From an uncultured Bacteroidota bacterium (GTDB taxonomy: Bacteria > Bacteroidota > Bacteroidia > B-17B0 > Aurantibacillaceae): DNA of 18,544 nt. Below the pieces are notes generated by a model, which was given only the letters and a program-made list of their open reading frames with translations, ran no database searches and was not told where the DNA came from. Every line of letters begins with the position of its first letter. Positions within the stretch are counted from its first letter, which is position 1. A program made the translations under genes and the position numbers. Positions 1 to 7,007 of this stretch are shown here, piece after piece. The DNA is taken from the NCBI GenBank assembly GCA_903923915.1, contig CAIXZI010000568.1, positions 1 through 18,544 of the forward strand. Direction: 5' to 3'.

Positions 1-1285
1 AAAAGCCTGTACCGGTTTTTAAAGAATCTTTAAAGGTAGTTTTTGGTAAAAACAAACGCCACATATTACCGTTTGAATAAGGATAAGAAGAAATGCCTAA
101 AGAGCCTGCGCTATATAAAGCATTGTTGTAAAACTGCATCTTATAAGAATTGGTGTTCATATAATTTCCTATATCGGTGCCAGATGTAAGTATAGGAAGA
201 TACCCACCCGTGTTAGCTAATATATAACGGTTGTATTGAAGTACACTGGCGTAATAATTAGAAGTTTGTATCCAAATATTAAACCCATCCGATTGTAAAT
301 CAGTAACACCGGATATGTTTTGATTAGCGTTATTAAACATGCTGTGCCATGTAGGGTTAGCTGTTTGATTGGTTGTGTACCAAAGGGCCGGCCCGCTGGC
401 TTCATCAATGGCTGCTACCAACGTATCATTATGTATTTCTAAAGCACTAAATGCGTAAGGTGAGGATGAGTTAATAGTTGCCCCTCCTGCGGCAAGCAAA
501 CTACTTGTTTTTGCAACGGTGTCCCATTTTACGCCATCTGCCGTGCTAAGTATTAAGCTAATTTTATAGTTATAGGCATTTACGTCCATACTATCAATAC
601 GGTTAACACCAATATATAAACGATTATGCCATACAATAGCATCATATACTTTGTTTATACCCGATGCTATAGTAAAGTTTGTACTGTTTGTCCAGGTGGG
701 ACTGGCATTATTAACCGGTGCTTTCCAAACAGAAACGGCGTGACTTCCATCATTTGGACTCACAAACGCATAAACAGTATCATTACTTCCTGTTGGAGAA
801 TACTGCGCCAAAGCATCAATGGTTCCATAGCCATTTACTACATCATTATCGGTACCCGTTAATGTGTTATAATTTGATTGATTTGGTCCGATTACCGAAT
901 AACTTCCAAACAAGCGATATACTTGTGGAATATGAACCGTGGGCTGGCCAGAGGTAACACCAGAGCCCAAAAACATATAATTATTATTGGCACATGATGC
1001 TGTTAACTTGGCCCCGTAACCTGTAGGTAAAATAAGTGAACTAAAATTTGTTTCGGGAGTAAAGCTGCTTAAATCACCATTTAAAGATGAATATAGTTTA
1101 AGCGCACCTCCATCATTTGAAAAACCACCGACATATAGTTTATTATTAAACTTTTGAAACACTGTAAAACTTACACTGGTATCGTTTCCGGCAATTCCTG
1201 CCACTGCCACACTATCCCAGTTGGCTACCTGAGATTTGCCTGTTAAACCAATTAATACAGCTAAAGAAAGTATTATTTTTTTCAT
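1..1285 (-). CDS. Large secreted protein, N-terminal part (3' end beyond window)
   Basis: An open frame runs on the minus strand from an ATG at 1285 to the window edge without a stop (428 complete codons). The first residues, MKKIILSLAVLIGLTGKSQV, form a classic signal peptide with a probable cleavage site near residue 19, so the product is exported. The mature part is rich in Thr, Ser, Asn, Gly and aromatic residues. It repeats motifs of the kind FNNKLYVGGF, IVWHNRLYIGV, LEIHNDTLVAAI and FYNNALYSAG at irregular spacing, each followed by a comparison-like stretch with W and T/S. This spacing suggests beta-propeller (Kelch or sialidase-like) blades. Long secreted Bacteroidota proteins of this type often end in a type IX secretion sorting domain; that end lies outside the window and was not seen. 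No catalytic motif was recognised and no function is assigned. The start is supported by the signal peptide. Confidence 0.85.
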   Translation of the reverse strand, partial: MKKIILSLAVLIGLTGKSQVANWDSVAVAGIAGNDTSVSFTVFQKFNNKLYVGGFSNDGGALKLYSSLNGDLSSFTPETNFSSLILPTGYGAKLTASCANNNYMFLGSGVTSGQPTVHIPQVYRLFGSYSVIGPNQSNYNTLTGTDNDVVNGYGTIDALAQYSPTGSNDTVYAFVSPNDGSHAVSVWKAPVNNASPTWTNSTNFTIASGINKVYDAIVWHNRLYIGVNRIDSMDVNAYNYKISLILSTADGVKWDTVAKTSSLLAAGGATINSSSPYAFSALEIHNDTLVAAIDEASGPALWYTTNQTANPTWHSMFNNANQNISGVTDLQSDGFNIWIQTSNYYASVLQYNRYILANTGGYLPILTSGTDIGNYMNTNSYKMQFYNNALYSAGSLGISSYPYSNGNMWRLFLPKTTFKDSLKTGTGF

Positions 1286-1305
1286 GCTAATTTATTTTTA
1301 AAAAG

Positions 1306-1313
1306 TAAAGGTA
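1306..1313 (-). promoter_or_regulatory. Weak -7 box candidate for the secreted protein gene
   Basis: On the minus strand TACCTTTA lies 20 bases before the ATG at 1285. It differs from the Bacteroidota -7 consensus TAnnTTTG only in the last base. A TTTG lies about 25 bases further upstream, longer than the usual spacing of roughly 20. Low-confidence call. Confidence 0.25.
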
Positions 1314-1361
1314 AGTCATTTTTATAAACCACTAAAATCAAATGCTTTGTTTTTTATTTTT

Positions 1362-1369
1362 TAACTTTG
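1362..1369 (+). promoter_or_regulatory. -7 promoter box of coaE (TAACTTTG)
   Basis: TAACTTTG matches the Bacteroidota -7 consensus TAnnTTTG exactly and ends 8 bases before the coaE ATG at 1378. Transcription would then start within a few bases of that ATG, giving a nearly leaderless message. It would also rule out the upstream in-frame ATG at 1342. No convincing -33 TTTG box at normal spacing is visible. Confidence 0.45.
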
Positions 1370-1377
1370 ATTTCGAT

Positions 1378-1959
1378 ATGGTAATTGTAGGTTTAACTGG
1401 TGGAATAGGTAGCGGCAAAAGCACAGTAGCTAAAGTGTTTGAAACGTTAGGGGTGAAAGTTTATTACTCTGATGAACGCGCTAAAGAATTGTATTTTTTG
1501 CCTCACATAAAATTACAAATAGAAAACCTGCTGGGCAAAGAAGCATACATAAATTCAACAATGTTAAATAAAAAACATGTCGCCGGAAAAATATTTTCGG
1601 ATGCTGAATTGCTAACACAAGTAAATGCAATTATTCACGCCGAAGTAAAAAATGATTTTAATTTATTTGCCGAAAAACATAACGCTGAAAAATATATTAT
1701 AAAAGAATCTGCTTTGTTAGTAGAAGCAAATCTAATGAAATCAATAGATAAGTTATTGGTTGTTATTTCTAATATAAATTTACGCAAACAACGAATTGCC
1801 ATGCGCGATGGGCTTAGCGAGGAAGAGATAAACAAAAGAATTAATCAGCAATTACCTGAAGAAGAAAAAATAAAATTAGCCGATTGGGTGATTGAAAATA
1901 ACGAAGAACATCTGCTAATTCCACAAATACTAAAAATACATCAAAGCCTTATTGCTTAA
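1378..1959 (+). CDS. coaE: Dephospho-CoA kinase
   Basis: Catalyses the last step of coenzyme A synthesis, ATP-dependent phosphorylation of the 3'-hydroxyl of dephospho-CoA, in the cytoplasm. The protein opens with MVIVGLTGGIGSGKSTVAKVF, the typical CoaE start, with the P-loop GGIGSGKST at residues 8-16, followed by VKVYYSDERAKELY, in which the conserved Asp binds substrate. The lid-like stretch LRKQRIAMRDGLSEEEINKRI lies at about residues 135-155. Length from this start is 193 residues, normal for the family. An in-frame ATG at 1342 would add 12 hydrophobic residues (MLCFLFFNFDFD) not expected in CoaE, and a promoter box lies between the two ATGs, so 1378 is preferred. The gene converges tail to tail with the next one, their stop codons sharing the tetranucleotide TTAA. 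Confidence 0.95.
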   Translation: MVIVGLTGGIGSGKSTVAKVFETLGVKVYYSDERAKELYFLPHIKLQIENLLGKEAYINSTMLNKKHVAGKIFSDAELLTQVNAIIHAEVKNDFNLFAEKHNAEKYIIKESALLVEANLMKSIDKLLVVISNINLRKQRIAMRDGLSEEEINKRINQQLPEEEKIKLADWVIENNEEHLLIPQILKIHQSLIA

Positions 1960-2519
1960 ACCTCTTCCGCTTCTTCTTTAACTCTAACCACATTTAACGT
2001 TGAGGGATATAATTTAGTTTCAGTTTCTGTGGGCTCTAAGCTGCGTTTAACAATTAACTTGGGAGTTTTATTTTTTTTTACAGTCATCGTAATTCGGTAA
2101 GTAAAAAATAAAAGTGTAATAAGTAGCGGACTTACTATATACCAAATAGAAATTACCGAGGGTTGCACAGCATAATTTACGTCTTCAATTAAAATGTGTA
2201 AGGCATTATTGTTTTTAAACGTGTAATATAAATTACCTGTTCCGTTATTGTCAAAAACAACTTTTTGGTTTGTTCCGTTTACAATTAAATCTAACTCATA
2301 ATTATTGTTTACCAATTTAAGGTTGTTAGGATTAGTAAATTTTACAATAACGCGTGTATTAGTATATGTAAAAATAAACCGAGGTAATTGAAATGTTACA
2401 TCTGCATTATTTATTCTATTGCTTTGAATAGTTTCAGTAGGTTTGGCAGCCTCTTCCAGTTGTCTGGCGTTTATATTAAATGAAACCAATAAAATTAAAA
2501 CGTATAAAATTTTTCTCAT
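1956..2519 (-). CDS. Exported protein with C-proximal membrane anchor, unknown function
   Basis: Encodes 187 residues. An N-terminal signal peptide (MRKILYVLILLVSFNINA, cleavage predicted after residue 18) is followed by an Asn/Thr/Val-rich region of about 100 residues. Its alternating pattern (VTFQLPRFIFTYTNTRVIVKF) suggests a small beta-sandwich in the periplasm. A single hydrophobic segment, roughly residues 126-146 (VISIWYIVSPLLITLLFFTYR), can span the membrane and leads into a charged cytoplasmic tail ending in EEAEEV. The topology is therefore a signal peptide, a periplasmic domain, one membrane span and a short cytoplasmic tail. I do not recognise a family and assign no function. It converges on coaE, with a 4-base overlap of the stop codons. 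Confidence 0.75.
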   Translation of the reverse strand: MRKILYVLILLVSFNINARQLEEAAKPTETIQSNRINNADVTFQLPRFIFTYTNTRVIVKFTNPNNLKLVNNNYELDLIVNGTNQKVVFDNNGTGNLYYTFKNNNALHILIEDVNYAVQPSVISIWYIVSPLLITLLFFTYRITMTVKKNKTPKLIVKRSLEPTETETKLYPSTLNVVRVKEEAEEV

Positions 2520-2639
2520 CTACTTTTCTTCAGGTTCTTAATTCAACTGTAATGTAAAATTAAAGGGTAAATATTTCTCGTACAATTAAAATAGACAAAC
2601 CATTTGTTTTGCTCGTTTAAAATATATTTTTAAAATAAA

Positions 2640-2670
2640 AAAGCCGACTCTATAATTTAGAATCGGCTTT
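2640..2670 (-). terminator. Rho-independent terminator of the acyl-CoA dehydrogenase unit
   Basis: The arms AAAGCCGA (2640-2647) and TCGGCTTT (2663-2670) pair perfectly over 8 bases. After one mismatch the stem continues with 4 more pairs (TCTA/TAGA) around a 5-base loop. Read on the minus strand, the hairpin is followed by a T-rich run (TTTTTTATTTT). It lies about 20 bases after the stop of the dehydrogenase gene, ending the minus-strand unit before the unknown membrane protein gene. Confidence 0.85.
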
Positions 2671-2690
2671 AGTTTTTTATTTGTGAGAAA

Positions 2691-3866
2691 CTATTTTAAA
2701 ATTTCTCTGGCGATAACCAGTTTTTGAATTTCGCTGGTACCCTCACCAATAGTGCAAAGCTTAGCATCTCTATAATATTTTTCCGCCGGAAAATCTTTTG
2801 TATAACCATATCCACCAAATATTTGTACGCTTTCATTTCCGCAACGTACCGCCACTTCAGATGCATAGTATTTTGCAAAAGCCCCTTCTTTAGTAACTTT
2901 TTGTCCGCGATTTTTTAAATCAGCTGCTTGAAAAGTTAATAATTCAGCTGCTTCAATTTCAGTAGCCATATCAGCCAATTTAAAAGCAATACCCTGAAAC
3001 TGAGAAATAGGTTTTCCAAATTGTTCACGCTCTTTAGAATATTTTAATGCACACTCGTAAGCTCCTTTTGCAATACCTAATGATACGGCTGCAATTGAAA
3101 TGCGACCGCCATCTAATACCTTCATGGCTTGTATAAAACCATCGCCTTCTTTACCTAGCATTTGGCTTTTGTGTACACGGCAATCAGTAAAAATAAGTTC
3201 AGCAGTTTCGCTGGCGCGCATACCTAATTTATTTTCTTTTTTACCCGATTTAAAACCTGGTGTTCCTTTTTCAATGACAAAAGCACTCATGCCATGACTA
3301 TCACCTTTTTCGCCTGTGCGAACAATAACAACAGCAACGTTTCCACTAATAGCGTGTGTAATAAAGTTTTTGCTGCCGTTAATTACAAAATGATCGCCGT
3401 CTTTTACAGCAACGGTATTCATGCCACCTGCGTCAGAACCTGTGCCTGTTTCAGTTAAGCCCCAAGCGCCAATCCACTCGGCAGTAGCCAACTTTGGTAA
3501 ATATTTTTTCTTTTGTTCTTCGTTACCAAAGGCTAAAATATGACCTGTGCAAAGCGAGTTATGTGCTGCAACAGATAAGCTGATTGAACCGCAAATTTTT
3601 CCAATTTCAGAAACAACAGTAACGTATTCATCATAACCCATTCCAGATCCACCATATTCAGCTGGAACCAAAACGCCCATTAAACCAAGCTCTCCAAGCT
3701 GTTTAAAAATTTCTACCGGAAAATGTTGTGATTCATCCCACTCCATTAATTTTGGAAGGATATTATCTTTTCCAAATTTGCGAATCATATCCGCAATCAT
3801 TTTTTGATTTTCTGAAAGATGAAAATTCATCCCAGTTGCGTTTTGTGTTAATACTGTACCAGACAT
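2691..3866 (-). CDS. Acyl-CoA dehydrogenase (short/medium-chain type)
   Basis: FAD-dependent enzyme that introduces the alpha-beta double bond into acyl-CoA in beta-oxidation or branched-chain amino acid breakdown, passing electrons to an electron-transfer flavoprotein. The 391 residues hold the whole fold: helical N-domain (about 15-130), middle beta-domain with GLTETGTGSDAGG (136-148) and a C-terminal helical domain with KEREQFGKPISQFQ and QIFGGYGYTKDFPAEKYYRDAK. The catalytic base is Glu375 in IGEGTSEIQ, the position used by short- and medium-chain enzymes. Two starts are possible. The ATG at 3866 overlaps the end of apt by 19 bases. The ATG at codon 13 (3830) begins MNFHLSENQ, which fits the usual family N-terminus and avoids the overlap. 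I give the longer form but think 3830 at least as likely. Substrate chain length cannot be read from the sequence. Confidence 0.93.
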   Translation of the reverse strand: MSGTVLTQNATGMNFHLSENQKMIADMIRKFGKDNILPKLMEWDESQHFPVEIFKQLGELGLMGVLVPAEYGGSGMGYDEYVTVVSEIGKICGSISLSVAAHNSLCTGHILAFGNEEQKKKYLPKLATAEWIGAWGLTETGTGSDAGGMNTVAVKDGDHFVINGSKNFITHAISGNVAVVIVRTGEKGDSHGMSAFVIEKGTPGFKSGKKENKLGMRASETAELIFTDCRVHKSQMLGKEGDGFIQAMKVLDGGRISIAAVSLGIAKGAYECALKYSKEREQFGKPISQFQGIAFKLADMATEIEAAELLTFQAADLKNRGQKVTKEGAFAKYYASEVAVRCGNESVQIFGGYGYTKDFPAEKYYRDAKLCTIGEGTSEIQKLVIAREILK

Positions 3867-4378
3867 TGTATGTTATTTGAATAGTTAATTAATTTTTCTT
3901 TTCCTTTTAAAAACTCAAGTTCTACCACAAAGGTAAATCCTGCCACTTTAGCACCACATTTCTTTACAATTTCTGCTGCTGCCTGCGCGGTGCCGCCTGT
4001 AGCCAGCAAATCATCGTGTATTACTACATTCCAACCTTTTTGAATTACGTTATCATGAACTTCTATCGTTGCACTTCCATATTCTAAATCATACGTTTGA
4101 CTAATAGTTTTACTTGGCAGTTTACCCGCCTTGCGTACCATAATAAACGGGATGTTTAACCAGCTTGCCATAAGCATTCCAAATAAAAAACCTCTGCTTT
4201 CTATTCCAATTATGGCATCCGGCTTGGCTTTTGAGAAAGAACGACAAAAAGCATCTGTAATATCGTTGCACAATTTAGGGTCTAAAAAAATAGGTGTAAT
4301 GTCTTTAAACAATATTCCCGGTTTCGGAAAATTGGGCACATCGCGTATAGCACTTTGTATTTTTTCAGTTAACGACAT
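3848..4378 (-). CDS. apt: Adenine phosphoribosyltransferase
   Basis: Converts adenine and PRPP to AMP and pyrophosphate, a cytoplasmic purine salvage step. The 176 residues match the family length. The start MSLTEKIQSAIRDVPNFPKPGILFKDITPIF is typical: the conserved FPKPGI and FKDITP stretches lie at about 17-29. IIGIESRGFLFG lies at 56-67, VRKAGKLPSK at 81-90 and the PRPP loop VVIHDDLLATGGTAQAA at 118-134. The C-terminus CLVQY matches the usual family ending, so the 19-base overlap with the annotated start of the acyl-CoA dehydrogenase gene is not due to an extended apt. The gene sits between the HEAT-like protein gene (38 bases upstream) and the dehydrogenase, probably as one transcript, with an additional possible promoter just before apt. 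Confidence 0.96.
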   Translation of the reverse strand: MSLTEKIQSAIRDVPNFPKPGILFKDITPIFLDPKLCNDITDAFCRSFSKAKPDAIIGIESRGFLFGMLMASWLNIPFIMVRKAGKLPSKTISQTYDLEYGSATIEVHDNVIQKGWNVVIHDDLLATGGTAQAAAEIVKKCGAKVAGFTFVVELEFLKGKEKLINYSNNIQCLVQY

Positions 4379-4392
4379 TACTTGTAAGGAAG

Positions 4393-4400
4393 CAAATTTA
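4393..4400 (-). promoter_or_regulatory. -7 box candidate before apt (TAAATTTG)
   Basis: Minus-strand TAAATTTG matches TAnnTTTG and ends 14 bases before the apt ATG at 4378, within the 38-base gap after the HEAT-like gene. It could give apt and the dehydrogenase gene a transcript of their own. No -33 box is evident at standard spacing. Confidence 0.4.
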
Positions 4401-4416
4401 TAGTATTTATTGTATG

Positions 4417-4932
4417 TTACGGGGTTTCAGCAATTTTTTCTTCCAAACTCAGTTTTAAGTCGCTTAACATAGGTTCGTTAGGGTGTTTAGCTATGTTTTT
4501 GTCGTTTAATTTTTTTAAAATCCCTTCCATAGCCGCTTTTTCCATGCTTTCGATAGAATCTAAAACCGTAATAGCTTCCAAAGAAATAAATAGATCATTA
4601 TCTAAAGCCAAATCGGCAAAAAAAGCCTCGTGGCCAGTAAAGTCTAAACCGCTCTCCCAGCAGGCTGCAACAAGTATTGCTTTTTCGTTTTTATGTTCGG
4701 TTTCGGTAATAGCTTCCAATAAAAAATCAATGCTTTTTTCGTTTTTAAGCAATTCCAGTCCGGCATCTTTATGCTCGCTGTTGTGGGAGCCCAGCAACTC
4801 TATTAACTGTTTTATAGCAGCTTCATCTTTTTCGGTTTTTTTGTCAGCATTTGCTGGAGCTTCAGCCATTTCTTCTTTCAGTGCTGCCGCTATTTCCTCT
4901 ACACTCGGTATTTTGTTCGTTTCGTTCTCCAT
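4417..4932 (-). CDS. Small acidic HEAT-like protein, unknown function
   Basis: Encodes 171 residues, strongly acidic, without signal peptide or membrane segment, so cytoplasmic. The first 35 residues are Glu/Ala/Lys-rich and probably disordered. From about residue 38 the sequence is a succession of amphipathic helices (IKQLIELLGSHNSEHKDAGLE, then FLLEAITETEHKNEKAILVAA and LFISLEAITVLDSI) with the periodicity of HEAT or armadillo-like helical repeats, which usually serve protein-protein contacts. No catalytic motif is seen. It is the first gene of the minus-strand unit with apt and the acyl-CoA dehydrogenase, and it is transcribed away from lpxK across a 64-base divergent spacer. Assignment to the HEAT-like class is from helix pattern only. 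Confidence 0.75.
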   Translation of the reverse strand: MENETNKIPSVEEIAAALKEEMAEAPANADKKTEKDEAAIKQLIELLGSHNSEHKDAGLELLKNEKSIDFLLEAITETEHKNEKAILVAACWESGLDFTGHEAFFADLALDNDLFISLEAITVLDSIESMEKAAMEGILKKLNDKNIAKHPNEPMLSDLKLSLEEKIAETP

Positions 4933-4996
4933 CAGATTATTTCTTGTAAAATCCCTTAAAAATAAAAATATTTTTTATGTTTATAGAATATTTATT

Positions 4997-6076
4997 TTGA
5001 ACGATTTACTGCGTATACTACTTTGGCCCTTTTCGCTTGTTTATGGCGGAGTTACTTGGCTGCGAAATACCCTGTACGATACCAAAATATTTAAGCAAAC
5101 TACGTTTGATAATGTTAAAACCATTTGCGTTGGAAACCTTATTGCGGGCGGCACAGGGAAGACACCCCATACTGAATATCTTTTAAAATTATTGGAAAAA
5201 GAGTTTAATGTGGGTACATTAAGTAGAGGCTATAAAAGAAAAACATCCGGGTTTTTTGTGGTAGAAACTAACACCATGCCCGACCAATGCGGTGATGAGC
5301 CTTTGCAGATAAAGCAAAAATATACATCTGCCTTTGTAGCGGTTGACGAAAACCGAGTTAAAGGTGTAAAAAAAATTATGCTGCAAAAAAGTGTGGATGC
5401 TATTATATTGGATGATGCCTTTCAGCACCGTAAAATAAAATGCGGTTTAAATATTTTATTGACCGAATACGATAATTTGTTTTGCAATGATGAACTGTTA
5501 CCTGCGGGCAGATTACGTGAAAGCAAAAAAGGCTACTTGCGTGCCGATATTGTCATAGTTACCAAAACCCCTGAATATGCCACTCCTATTGATTTACGTG
5601 GGGTTATGAAAGAAGTAAATATTCGCCCGTATCAAAATTTATATTTCTCTTACTTAAAATATGGGCATCCGTATAATATGTTTGATAAAAAAGAAACCAT
5701 CAACATACCCCTGCACCTTTTTAATTGTAATGTGCTGTTGGTAACCGGTATTGCCAACCCAAAACCTATGCTTACATATGTTAAAGAATATGCCAAAGGG
5801 GTTGTGCACAAAGCCTTTGCAGATCATCACCATTTTACTGCTGACGATATTACACAAATAAAACAAGCCTATAATCAAATAGAAAACGAGAACAAAATGA
5901 TCATCACAACCGAAAAAGATGCCACACGGTTGATTTCTTTTAGTGATGAATTTAAAGATGTTTCTATTTTTGTGCTCCCAATTGAAATTGATTTTAAAAA
6001 TAAAACAGAAGAATTTAACGAACAAGTAAGCAAATATGTTAGAGCAAATAAAATTCACCACAGCAAATATTCTTAA
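4997..6076 (+). CDS. lpxK: Tetraacyldisaccharide 4'-kinase, TTG start
   Basis: Phosphorylates the 4'-position of the tetraacylated disaccharide-1-phosphate to give lipid IVA, the sixth step of lipid A synthesis, at the inner face of the inner membrane. With the TTG start the protein is 359 residues and begins MNDLLRILLWPFSLVYGGVT, the expected membrane-binding N-terminal helix. Then follow GNLIAGGTGKTPHTEYL (P-loop, 46-62), LSRGYKR, GDEPLQI, LDDAFQHR, LLPAGRLRE and FADHHHFTADD, all family hallmarks. No in-frame ATG occurs until well past the P-loop. The frame stays open upstream into the antisense of the HEAT-like gene, which is not coding in this direction, so the TTG at 4997 is the only start that gives a normal LpxK. 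The 3' end overlaps the next gene by 41 bases. Confidence 0.92.
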   Translation: MNDLLRILLWPFSLVYGGVTWLRNTLYDTKIFKQTTFDNVKTICVGNLIAGGTGKTPHTEYLLKLLEKEFNVGTLSRGYKRKTSGFFVVETNTMPDQCGDEPLQIKQKYTSAFVAVDENRVKGVKKIMLQKSVDAIILDDAFQHRKIKCGLNILLTEYDNLFCNDELLPAGRLRESKKGYLRADIVIVTKTPEYATPIDLRGVMKEVNIRPYQNLYFSYLKYGHPYNMFDKKETINIPLHLFNCNVLLVTGIANPKPMLTYVKEYAKGVVHKAFADHHHFTADDITQIKQAYNQIENENKMIITTEKDATRLISFSDEFKDVSIFVLPIEIDFKNKTEEFNEQVSKYVRANKIHHSKYS

Positions 6077-6848
6077 ACAAACAAACAACTTTGCTCCCGA
6101 AGTGGGCATTATACTTGGCACAGGGCTTGGTGGATTGGTTAAAGAAATTAAAACAGAGTTTACACTTCCTTACGAAAACATTCCAAACTTTCCTTTAAGC
6201 ACAGTTGAAGGGCACAGCGGTAAACTTATATTCGGCACCCTTGGCGGAAAAAAAATAGTGGCTATGCAAGGTCGTTTTCATTTTTATGAAGGCTACACCA
6301 TGCAGGAAGTAACCTTTCCGGTACGCGTGATGAAATTTTTAGGCATCAAAACATTGTTCTTATCTAACGCCAGCGGCGGTGTTAATCACTCATTTGAAGT
6401 GGGTGAGATTATGATTATTAACGACCACATCAATCTTTTTCCAAACCCGTTAATTGGAAGAAACATTAATGAATTGGGTACTCGTTTTCCTGAAATGAGC
6501 GAGGCTTATGATAAAACATTAATCAATAAAGCAAAAGAAATTGCTAAGCGCAACAACATTCACGTATCAGAGGGCGTGTATGTTGGTTTAACCGGCCCAA
6601 CACTTGAAACCCCTGCCGAATACGGCTACGTACATGCTATTGGCGGAGATGCCGTTGGTATGAGCACCGTGCCCGAAGTAATTGTTGCCCGTCACATGGG
6701 TTTACCTTGTTTTGCTATTAGTATTTGTACCGATTTAGGTGTGCCGGGTAAAATTGAAAAAACCACACACGAAGATGTGCAACGCGTTGCCGCTACACAA
6801 GAGCCAAAAATGACCTTGATAATGAAAACACTTATCAGCGAAATTTAA
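6036..6848 (+). CDS. Purine nucleoside phosphorylase, type I (trimeric)
   Basis: Splits purine nucleosides with phosphate into free base and ribose-1-phosphate in the cytoplasm, a salvage reaction complementary to apt nearby. The 270 residues contain GIILGTGLGGL (24-34), VEGHSGKLIFG (57-67), QGRFHFYEGY (78-87, with phosphate-binding Arg80 and His82), SNASGGVN (110-117) and GLTGPTLETPAEY (184-196), with Glu191 equivalent to the base-binding Glu201 of the human enzyme. VGMSTVPEV follows at 207-215. At the position of human Asn243, which sets preference for 6-oxopurines, this protein has Asp233 (CTDLG), so strict inosine/guanosine specificity should not be assumed. The start codon lies inside lpxK (41-base overlap), indicating a single transcript and probable translational coupling. 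Confidence 0.94.
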   Translation: MLEQIKFTTANILKQTNNFAPEVGIILGTGLGGLVKEIKTEFTLPYENIPNFPLSTVEGHSGKLIFGTLGGKKIVAMQGRFHFYEGYTMQEVTFPVRVMKFLGIKTLFLSNASGGVNHSFEVGEIMIINDHINLFPNPLIGRNINELGTRFPEMSEAYDKTLINKAKEIAKRNNIHVSEGVYVGLTGPTLETPAEYGYVHAIGGDAVGMSTVPEVIVARHMGLPCFAISICTDLGVPGKIEKTTHEDVQRVAATQEPKMTLIMKTLISEI

Positions 6849-6853
6849 TGGCG

Positions 6854-6921
6854 GTAACCTCACGTTGAACTTGTTTTAGCAGCTATTTTTAGATTTTAAA
6901 TAGTACAAGCTCTAGGGTTAC
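6854..6921. repeat. Nested inverted repeats downstream of the phosphorylase gene
   Basis: Three pairs of complementary arms are nested in order: GTAACC (6854-6859) with GGTTAC (6916-6921), CTTGT (6870-6874) with ACAAG (6905-6909), and CTATTT (6883-6888) with AAATAG (6898-6903). Together they could fold into one long interrupted hairpin in the 3' untranslated RNA. No T-run follows on the plus strand, so it is not a standard terminator. The intervals between arms are asymmetric, and chance pairing in AT-rich DNA is possible. Confidence 0.3.
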
Positions 6922-6956
6922 AACACGACGGTCATTGGATTATATATTCTAATGCA

Positions 6957-6983
6957 AAAAAGCCGATTCATCATCGACTCTTT
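6957..6983 (-). terminator. Terminator of the seven-gene acyl/lipid operon
   Basis: On the minus strand the arms AAAGAGTCGAT and ATCGGCTTTTT form an 11-pair stem with two G-U wobbles around a GATGA loop, and the 3' arm runs into a U-run. It lies about 25 bases beyond the stop of the fabG-like gene. The wobble pairs favour function on the minus strand, since on the plus strand the same positions would be C-A mismatches. Confidence 0.8.
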
Positions 6984-7007
6984 CATTTCAATAATTTATA
7001 AAGAAAA

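Noticed and set aside
626..957. Two overlapping plus-strand open frames of about 78 residues
   Set aside because: They are antisense to the continuous signal-peptide-bearing frame on the minus strand, have low-complexity translations and no promoter or family features.
2520..2639. Possible promoter or small gene in the spacer upstream of the unknown membrane protein
   Set aside because: No TAnnTTTG box in the correct orientation and no open frame with a plausible start was found; the rest of the spacer is AT-rich without recognised features.
2724..2918. Plus-strand open frame opposite the acyl-CoA dehydrogenase gene
   Set aside because: It is an antisense by-product of a clearly conserved enzyme gene, with no independent coding signal.
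4493..4996. N-terminal extension of lpxK by 168 residues
   Set aside because: It is antisense to the HEAT-like gene and its Ser/Phe/Ala-rich translation matches no LpxK; the normal LpxK N-terminus begins at the TTG at 4997.
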